Assembly: GCA_028692545.1 (NCBI GenBank)
Contig: JAQUXC010000009.1
Location: 1 to 48,490, forward strand
Reading direction: 5' to 3'
Origin: Patescibacteria group bacterium
GTDB lineage: Bacteria > Patescibacteriota > Patescibacteriia > UBA1558 > S5-K13
DNA: 48,490 bases
The notes under the pieces were generated by a model. It did no database searches and had not been told where the DNA came from. It was given only the letters and a program-made list of their open reading frames with translations. This document shows positions 43,476-48,490 of this stretch, in pieces. Position numbers and translations under genes: made by a program. How positions within the stretch are numbered: the stretch's first letter is position 1; each line of letters starts with the position of its first letter.

Positions 43476-44267
43476 ATGATTATAGATAGTCACCTACATA
43501 TTTCAACAACTAATAAAAGTAAAACATTTGCCATAGCAAAAAAAGAACTTTTATTAGAGATGAAAAAAAATAAAGTAAATCAAGTAATAGTTATTCCTGA
43601 TAACGTAAAGAATCCCTATTGCGCTGACCTTGATATAGTTTCTAAACTCATTAAAAATGATTATAGATTTTTTATGATAGCGACATTAAAAATTGATTCT
43701 GTTAATAAAAAAAATATTGCAAAAATAGAAACATTATTTAAAAATAAAAAGGCTATTGGTTTTAAAATATTTCCTGGACATGATCCAATATATCCTACAG
43801 ATACAAGATGGTTTCCTATTTATAAATTATGTGAAAAATATAATATACCATTAATTATTCATACCGGAATAAATAGCAATAATAAATCTGTTGCAAAATT
43901 TAATGATCCTAAATATATTATAAAAGTTGCCAATAAATTTAAAAATTTAAAAATAATAATTGCCCATTATTTTTGGCCAAAATTAGATTATTGTTTTGAA
44001 AAAACAAATGGATTTGATAATATATATTTTGATTTATCTGCACTTGCAGATGAAGAAGTTGTTAAAAAAAGTGGTGGGATAAAAAAAATACGACAAATAT
44101 TATTAAAAACCCACAAACGCAAACCAGATAGCTTGTTATTTGGAACAGATTGGCCAATGTGTAATGTTACAAAACACATTGATCTTGTAAGATCACTTCC
44201 AATATCATCAAAAGAAAAACAAAATATATTTTTTAAAAATACTAAAAAAATATTTAATCTTAAATAA
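43476..44267 (+). CDS. Amidohydrolase 2-family metal-dependent hydrolase
   Basis: 263 residues, a TIM-barrel hydrolase of the amidohydrolase-related type. The N-terminal metal motif is DSHLHIS (HxH). Further ligands are likely in IIHTGINS and IIAHYFWP, and the late aspartate in LFGTDWPMCN. Substrate unknown. Codon use and a leaderless-type start mark it as a native gene, between the 55-residue ORF and the radical SAM island. Confidence 0.9.
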   Translation: MIIDSHLHISTTNKSKTFAIAKKELLLEMKKNKVNQVIVIPDNVKNPYCADLDIVSKLIKNDYRFFMIATLKIDSVNKKNIAKIETLFKNKKAIGFKIFPGHDPIYPTDTRWFPIYKLCEKYNIPLIIHTGINSNNKSVAKFNDPKYIIKVANKFKNLKIIIAHYFWPKLDYCFEKTNGFDNIYFDLSALADEEVVKKSGGIKKIRQILLKTHKRKPDSLLFGTDWPMCNVTKHIDLVRSLPISSKEKQNIFFKNTKKIFNLK

Positions 44268-44280
44268 TAAAACTGTTTAG

Positions 44281-44330
44281 ATCAATTTGAAACGGATTTC
44301 TCTAGCTATATTAATTAAATTGATTTTTTT
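44281..44330 (+). terminator. Probable terminator of the amidohydrolase gene
   Basis: ATCAATTT (44281-44288) pairs with AAATTGAT (44317-44324), followed by a T run. The loop is 28 nt. It is placed right after the gene. Confidence 0.45.
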
Positions 44331-44378
44331 ATTTTAAAGTTTTTCGTGATCAAATTCCTTCATATCAATATAAAAAAT

Positions 44379-44410
44379 AATGCCGGAGATGAAATATTTT
44401 CTCCGGCATT
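44379..44410 (-). terminator. Strong terminator of the radical SAM operon
   Basis: AATGCCGGAGA and TCTCCGGCATT form a perfect 11-bp stem. On the minus strand it is followed by ATTTTTTATATT. It closes the operon 20 nt after the stop of the 34-residue ORF. Confidence 0.85.
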
Positions 44411-44430
44411 GTTATAATTAAGTGCGCTCA

Positions 44431-44535
44431 CTATTTTTTGATAATTCTAAGTGCTGCGCGTTTCTTTCTTCTGATCTTTTTTACGACCAGCTTTTCAACT
44501 CTCAGGCTATCCATAACGGCCTTACACTTGCTCAT
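44431..44535 (-). CDS. 34-residue very basic peptide, candidate substrate of the radical SAM operon
   Basis: An ORF of 34 codons plus TAG. Its ATG overlaps the stop of the YkgJ-like gene (ATGA at 44532-44535) and is preceded by GGAGGTGAGCT, a perfect SD. The peptide starts MSKCKAVMDSLRVEKL and has nine Lys, five Arg, two acidic residues and a single Cys (position 4), net charge about +12. Position, coupling and the terminator directly after it make it a real gene. As last gene of a radical SAM/RRE/YkgJ cassette it is a good candidate precursor peptide of a RiPP-like product (inference). A nucleic-acid-binding or ribosome-associated peptide is the alternative. I know no family for it. Confidence 0.75.
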   Translation of the reverse strand: MSKCKAVMDSLRVEKLVVKKIRRKKRAALRIIKK

Positions 44536-45104
44536 AGCTCACCTCCTTTTTCTAAATTTGATTTCAGTCTATTGACTTTAATAAGCTTTTTGTAATTGTT
44601 TGGTCCATCTGGAAATTTTGTAATACCATCAACTAAAATATAAGTTTTTAGTATTTTTGCAAAGAATCCGTCTGTGATATTTCCAAACAAAGCAATTGCT
44701 CTTTTGTGAAATTCTTCATTAAATTGATTGTTTAAAGAATAATCACAATCCATATGAAGTACTAAATAAATATTATCACCTTCAGTAGCGAAATTCAATG
44801 GATACATTCTACACACAAGTGGTCTATTAGACCTAACTGTGCACCTCCTGTTTTTGTACCACGGACACTTTGGTTTTACTTGTTCAATATCAATATTTTC
44901 CTTACCCTGAAAAGGATTCACGAAATTACTAATATCATTAACTTGTAAAATCTCAACACCCGCTTTCATTAAGACGCTTACTTCTTGCTGCAACAACCAA
45001 ATATAACCAGCACAATCATCATATTTACAATTCTTACACACATTGCTGATATCAAAGAATAGGTCATCCAGAGCATCATACAGTTCTTTTAAACTTTTAA
45101 TCAT
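44532..45104 (-). CDS. YkgJ/FliB-type CxxC iron-sulfur or zinc-binding protein
   Basis: About 190 residues from MIKSLKELYDALDDLFF. This start has GGAG 6 nt upstream and lies 2 nt after the previous stop; an ATG at 45137 would overlap that gene and lacks an SD. Cysteine clusters: CKNCKYDDC, then CPWYKNRRCTVRSNRPLVCRMYPLNF. These match the CxxCxxCC (YkgJ) family, in which G-x-C-x-x-x-x-x-R-P-x-x-C-R-x-[FY]-P is typical. The flagellin lysine N-methylase FliB belongs to this family. A lysine-rich peptide is encoded next, so lysine modification is conceivable, but this is only inference. Confidence 0.8.
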   Translation of the reverse strand: MIKSLKELYDALDDLFFDISNVCKNCKYDDCAGYIWLLQQEVSVLMKAGVEILQVNDISNFVNPFQGKENIDIEQVKPKCPWYKNRRCTVRSNRPLVCRMYPLNFATEGDNIYLVLHMDCDYSLNNQFNEEFHKRAIALFGNITDGFFAKILKTYILVDGITKFPDGPNNYKKLIKVNRLKSNLEKGGEL

Positions 45105-45106
45105 GA

Positions 45107-46024
45107 TTAACTCCAATTTCCTTTGGTAAGGACACAATCTTTATCTACATTAAGATATACTACAATATTATTATATACATAAATACTATAGCAACAATTA
45201 CCTTGTGGAATTTTCCACTGCTTAGATACCTCAAGCATCTTAGCTCTACAATTATGATCATTAATATTTGTAAGCATTCTTTTTGGTGTGTTAATTGCAA
45301 TTTCTGAACATGGATATATAGACCCATTATAACTCAGATAAACAGATGATAAGTCCAAACCACAAGACGATTCCATAACAAATCCATCATTGTCGTACTG
45401 AGTAGCGAAAGTTTTAAATACTTCTTTTTCCTCAGTGTTCATGATAAATCTATGACAATTATCTTTGGCTCTTCCAATAATATTAATTTCAGAAATATGG
45501 ACTCTTTTTGCGCCAATAGAAAAAGCTAAGTCCACTATATTCCCAAGTTCTTTTAAGTTATATGACGATACAGTTATGTAAACTGTTACGGATCCACAAG
45601 ATTTCAATAGATCTATAGAACGAATAGCACGAAAAAAACTTCCATGACCTCTTAATTTATCATGCATTGTTTCCGATGAACCATCTAGACTTATTCCAAA
45701 TGATTTAATATACATAGATAATTTATTAGTAATATGTTGGTCCACTAAAAAACCATTCGTAAGTAATCCTAATGAAATATTTGATTTATGCATATATTCC
45801 ACTAGATCAAAAAAATCTTCCCTAATTAATGGCTCCCCACCAGTTATCATGACATTACCGCATCCTAAATCCTTCATTACATCTATACATTGTATAGCTT
45901 GATCAGTTGTTAATTCATCTCTTAACAAAGCTCCACATTTTGTTAAGCAATGCCTACAAGATAAATTACACCTTCTAGTAATTTCCCAATGCCATTCATT
46001 GAATATTTTTGAATCATTATGCAT
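45107..46024 (-). CDS. Radical SAM enzyme (second) with a shortened C-terminal cysteine domain
   Basis: 305 residues from MHNDSKIFNEWHWEITRRCN. The start at 46024 has GGAGGG 5 nt upstream; an ATG at 46036 overlaps the previous stop but is poorly spaced. The [4Fe-4S]/SAM motif is CNLSCRHC (CxxxCxxC) and ITGGEPLIREDFF is the SAM-binding GGEP segment. The C-terminal part has SCGLDLSSVYLSYNGSIYPCSE and later GNCC, resembling a truncated SPASM or twitch domain with an auxiliary cluster. Such enzymes modify peptides, cofactors or sugars. It lies between the first radical SAM gene and the YkgJ-like gene. Confidence 0.88.
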   Translation of the reverse strand: MHNDSKIFNEWHWEITRRCNLSCRHCLTKCGALLRDELTTDQAIQCIDVMKDLGCGNVMITGGEPLIREDFFDLVEYMHKSNISLGLLTNGFLVDQHITNKLSMYIKSFGISLDGSSETMHDKLRGHGSFFRAIRSIDLLKSCGSVTVYITVSSYNLKELGNIVDLAFSIGAKRVHISEINIIGRAKDNCHRFIMNTEEKEVFKTFATQYDNDGFVMESSCGLDLSSVYLSYNGSIYPCSEIAINTPKRMLTNINDHNCRAKMLEVSKQWKIPQGNCCYSIYVYNNIVVYLNVDKDCVLTKGNWS

Positions 46025-46035
46025 GACACCCTCCA

Positions 46036-47325
46036 TTACACCTCTGAAATAGCATTAATCAGGATTAATTTAGAGATAAAAGACCTCACCTCTTTCTCTT
46101 TTATAATACCGGAAAACTTCCTGACCAAATCTAATTCATTACATTCTTTAAGTTCAATTAATAACTTAAGTATTTTAATCGCATGCTTATTGATTTCAAT
46201 AGTTTGATAACGCGTTATCAAATACTTTTCCTTGTAAACTAAGTTGAGTTTCGTAAATCTATCCACAACAAGATTTCTGTATTGAACTGGAAATTCTACT
46301 GATAATTCTCTATGAGGTAATTGACTTACCCTATTTAAAGGATTCTTTGACCCCCTTATAGCATAATCAACACAATATCCAGAAGAGCAACTACAATCTA
46401 CCTTACACCCACAAAGACAATCAGAAAGAATCGGACAAGACCTACACGGCTCTATAACCCAAGATAAATTCCGAAATTCATCTAACTGTTTCTTTTTCCA
46501 GATATCTTCGATTGCTTCTGAGAGTACATTACCATAAACTATCTGAGACTGATTACAGATTCTCAAGTCTCCATCTGGGTTAACAGCTGCAAATGTAAAA
46601 CCGACTCCACAATTTGCAAACATATTTTCACTAATAAGACGTTCATCAAGACAATATGGGATTGCTGTCCCAAAACCAACTGGAATTTTAAAATCATCTC
46701 TTGCTTGAATCATTTGAGAGAGAGCTACCTTGAATTGTTCCAAAGATGGTTTGAGTTGCTTTGAGTATTGATTACCAAGTCCACCATCCTCAAAACGATC
46801 AACAAAAACACTCTCCATGTTTAATTCTTTTGCTAAACCGATAATTTCATAAATCTGATTAAAATTCCATGCTGTAAGCACAGGAATACAACGAACATCA
46901 AATCCAGATTGAACATAATATTTGATAGTTTCTATTGCCTTCATGTAACCACCGCTAATAAGAGTGTGGCGCTCATGCGTTTTTTCATTTCCATGAATTG
47001 GTACACCAATACAAGCAAAGTTTTTTGACAAACCCTTTAACGTTATTAAGCCATTGGTAACTATAGTTATAGATGAACGTTCCGATAAAAAATCTACATA
47101 TTCATTTAATTGTTGAACCCCTAAAATAGAAGGCTCTCCCCCAATTAAATATACATGTGGAATGTTTGACTGATAAATAGATTCTACTATTCTATCAATC
47201 TTATTCTTATCAAACGGTTGCATACTTCTTTCCGGATTATAACAAAACACACATCTTCCGTTACAGGCATATGTTGTTTCAATATGCACAAGATGCGGAA
47301 TACTTGGTATATGCATTTTTTTCAT
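46036..47325 (-). CDS. Radical SAM-SPASM enzyme with a C-terminal PqqD/RRE-like domain
   Basis: 429 residues. The radical SAM site is CNGRCVFC (C21, C25, C28), with IGGEPSILG as the GGEP segment. The SPASM domain (about 235-325) contains NCGVGFTFAAVNPDGDLRICN, YGNVLSEAIEDIWKK and a closing CRSCPILSDCLCGC set. The last 75 residues (YQTIEINKHAIKILKLLIELKECNELDLVRKF...VRSFISKLILINAI) look like a PqqD-type winged-helix recognition element, used by RiPP enzymes to bind leader peptides. The SD AAGGTG lies in the end of the RNHCP gene. Confidence 0.88.
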   Translation of the reverse strand: MKKMHIPSIPHLVHIETTYACNGRCVFCYNPERSMQPFDKNKIDRIVESIYQSNIPHVYLIGGEPSILGVQQLNEYVDFLSERSSITIVTNGLITLKGLSKNFACIGVPIHGNEKTHERHTLISGGYMKAIETIKYYVQSGFDVRCIPVLTAWNFNQIYEIIGLAKELNMESVFVDRFEDGGLGNQYSKQLKPSLEQFKVALSQMIQARDDFKIPVGFGTAIPYCLDERLISENMFANCGVGFTFAAVNPDGDLRICNQSQIVYGNVLSEAIEDIWKKKQLDEFRNLSWVIEPCRSCPILSDCLCGCKVDCSCSSGYCVDYAIRGSKNPLNRVSQLPHRELSVEFPVQYRNLVVDRFTKLNLVYKEKYLITRYQTIEINKHAIKILKLLIELKECNELDLVRKFSGIIKEKEVRSFISKLILINAISEV

Positions 47326-47329
47326 AATA

Positions 47330-47641
47330 TCACCTTCCTCGTGAATTTTTAGATTGCATAATTTCTAAAATAGCATCAATGGAATCATCCTTAGAAGAAC
47401 GATTTCTCTTTTCTTTATGACATTTAATACACTTATGGGTAATAACATAATGCATTGATTTAACTTCAACATCAATTGGCTCCATTAAACCTCCGCATTT
47501 ATTTTCTCTATCACCTGGATTATTATCCACGTGCTTGCTATAAAGACAACTTGGACAATGATTAGTATAGCCATTACCAGCTACACTTTTACCACAATAT
47601 TCACAGGTAAAGTCTTCCCTATTACGAGTAAACCTCTTCAT
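47330..47641 (-). CDS. RNHCP zinc-ribbon domain protein
   Basis: 103 residues, containing MKRFTRNREDFTCEYCGKSV, then TNHCPSCLYSKHVDNNPGDRENKCGGLMEPI and THKCIKCHKEKRNRSS. This is the RNHCP family, here with T-N-H-C-P. Several CxxC pairs suggest two zinc sites. The family's function is unknown. A clear SD (GGAGG, 4-5 nt from ATG) starts the operon. The gene ends within the SD of the radical SAM gene, so the two are translationally coupled. Confidence 0.9.
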   Translation of the reverse strand: MKRFTRNREDFTCEYCGKSVAGNGYTNHCPSCLYSKHVDNNPGDRENKCGGLMEPIDVEVKSMHYVITHKCIKCHKEKRNRSSKDDSIDAILEIMQSKNSRGR

Positions 47642-48044
47642 TTTTCCTCCATTTATTTTATTTTGTATTTCAAAGATCTAATAAAAACTTTTAAAGCCTT
47701 CATAAAACACTACAACAAAAAAAGACTTTGGGCAAGTTCTAATATTATTATGTAAAACGAGTGAATTACTCCACTCAAAACAAAAAGACGTCTTAAAATA
47801 AAACGTCTCTTATGCTCTAATATGTGATTTTCGACGCAACCCCGTCTTCGCCTACGGCTACGCCGAGGCAGGCCGGTTGCTCGAAAAAAGAAATGCTTGG
47901 CTTCCTACTCCGATTCAGTGCCCCACATTAGCAATCTTTAAGGGCTTTTATAAGTATAAATTAAATGAAAAAATGACGCAAGTCGATAGGGTTAAAAAGA
48001 CAAAATGAGACAAATGAGACACGATAAGTGATTTTTTGTATTAC
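47642..48044. other. 400-bp gap between the radical SAM operon and the exonuclease gene
   Basis: No convincing ORF. From left to right: an A/T-rich leader of the RNHCP gene, with a 16-codon minus-strand ORF without SD at 47654-47704; a small hairpin GAGTG/CACTC (47759-47776); a hairpin AGACGT/ACGTCT (47786-47808); a GC-rich nested palindrome (47831-47884); then an unusual non-AT-rich stretch (47890-47950) that I cannot assign. It is not a tRNA as far as I can fold it. Confidence 0.5.
47831..47884. repeat. Nested GC-rich palindromic repeat
   Basis: Outer arms TCGA-CGCAACC and GGTTGC-TCGA, inner CGGC-TAC-GCCG, within CCTACGG...CCGAGG. The part GGTTGCTCG and the TAGCC/GGC-rich core recur in copy A of the composite repeat (9431-9465). 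Typical of dispersed small palindromic elements. Confidence 0.6.
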
Positions 48045-48073
48045 TTGACAAAATATAAATAAATCAGTATAAA
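48045..48073 (+). promoter_or_regulatory. Sigma-70 promoter of the exonuclease gene
   Basis: TTGACA (48045-48050), 17-nt spacer, TATAAA (48068-48073). It is the best consensus promoter of the window. A leader of about 100 nt follows, including an ACCTAT/ATAGGGT hairpin near 48110-48132 and a G-rich SD (AAGGGGGA) just before the ATG. Confidence 0.7.
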
Positions 48074-48179
48074 TGAATTATACAAATTTTATAAAAAATA
48101 TGTTGCAAAATGACCTATTTTATTATAGGGTTATCATTATAAGATAAAAATAAAATATCTATCCAATAAGGGGGATAAA

Positions 48180-48490
48180 ATGAAAGAAAAACTATATATC
48201 GCAAACGATGTAGAGTGCACTGGACATATACTCAGCGTACATAGTGTTATTTCTTGGGGTGCTTGTATTATTACCCCAGAAAAAATTTCTTATAATGAAA
48301 AAATTCGTCGTGGACTAACATTTTATGTCGAATTTAAACCGCAATCGAATTACTACGAACTTGAAGCTATGCGCGTAGGATGCGTTGGACTTAAATGTAT
48401 AAAAAATATGCTCAGTGATGCCAGATACGATACAACTTCACAGCTATTTGAACCAAAATTAATATTCGAAGCTTTAGAAAAATATGGTGA
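48180..48490 (+). CDS. DEDD-type 3'-5' exonuclease-like protein (partial, runs off right edge)
   Basis: 103 codons are present, no stop. The start MKEKLYIANDVECTGHILS gives the Exo I motif of DnaQ/RNase T-like nucleases (D-x-E-x-T/C-G). HSVISWGACII fits the next strand (usually I-x-x-I-G/S-x-x). Exo II and III lie outside the window. An alternative is an RNase H-like protein of unknown role. A TTGACA promoter and a good SD set it apart from the core genes, as for the neighbouring radical SAM operon; phage or plasmid origin is possible. Confidence 0.65.
   Translation, partial: MKEKLYIANDVECTGHILSVHSVISWGACIITPEKISYNEKIRRGLTFYVEFKPQSNYYELEAMRVGCVGLKCIKNMLSDARYDTTSQLFEPKLIFEALEKYG

Noticed and set aside
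46019-46207. Plus-strand ORF opposite the radical SAM-SPASM gene
   Set aside because: No SD or domain; it is antisense to a gene with a clear SPASM and PqqD-like end.
47654-47704. 16-codon minus-strand ORF upstream of the RNHCP gene as a RiPP precursor
   Set aside because: It has no SD, while all genes of the operon do, and it is too short to hold leader and core; the 34-codon ORF at the other end is far better supported.
47890-47950. Possible tRNA or other structured RNA gene
   Set aside because: I could not fold a cloverleaf on either strand; the GATTC resembling a T-loop has no matching T-stem and no acceptor stem.

Overview
The window is AT-rich, bacterial, and reads best as part of a Patescibacteria (CPR, Parcubacteria-like) chromosome. 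The reasons are the gene families: DUF2207, DUF4342, DUF5666, DUF5667 and DUF5671 proteins, a Gmad2 lipoprotein-like protein, a compact PIF1-like helicase, and a surface protein ending in a domain I associate with CPR cell-surface proteins. Most core genes also lack a Shine-Dalgarno (SD) sequence, and several have a -10 box only 6-8 nt from the ATG. The lineage is an inference; there is no rRNA or tRNA gene in the window. The standard code fits (all long frames close normally).

Layout: 1-2759 is a large repeat surface protein (seven propeller-like repeats, then GLUG-FN3-GLUG), open at the left edge. 2897-9133 (minus) holds a GNAT acetyltransferase, rnhA-recJ, and rpsB-tsf-pyrH-ricT-ferredoxin. 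9489-12281 (minus) is a second GLUG surface protein between two copies of a palindromic repeat. Both GLUG genes have the same promoter block with a nine-base G/C tract where the -35 should be, so they look phase-variable. 12581-14828 (plus) is rpmE-prfA-prmC, with a 31-bp palindrome inserted in frame in prmC. 14836-18451 (minus) is a dTMP supply operon: dCMP deaminase, dNMP kinase, dUTPase, thyA, folA, tmk. 18542-19819 is a membrane transporter fused to riboflavin kinase. 19902-22811 is secE-nusG-rplK-(DUF5671)-rplA.

22927-25402 and 36386-41718 are two ECF sigma-factor operons. The first carries a lipoprotein and a large membrane anti-sigma-like protein. The second carries a small membrane protein and a MacA/MacB-type exporter. 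Between and around them lie small envelope proteins, a queuosine-precursor transporter, a Na+/Ca2+ exchanger-type antiporter, a DUF2207 protein and a SurA-N chaperone-like protein.

Three places look foreign, with strong SD sequences and in two cases TTGACA -35 boxes. 30121-32072 holds a single secreted beta-helix protein with a type IX secretion (T9SS) C-terminal sorting domain, resembling Cloacimonadota or Bacteroidota proteins. 43244-43411 is an orphan 55-residue ORF. 44379-48490 holds a five-gene minus-strand operon plus the start of a DEDD exonuclease gene.

That five-gene operon is the best candidate for an undescribed system: RNHCP zinc-ribbon protein, radical SAM-SPASM enzyme with a PqqD/RRE-like C-terminus, second radical SAM enzyme, YkgJ/FliB-type CxxC protein, and a 34-residue highly basic peptide whose start overlaps the previous stop (ATGA), closed by a strong terminator. 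It looks like a peptide-modification (RiPP-like) cassette.
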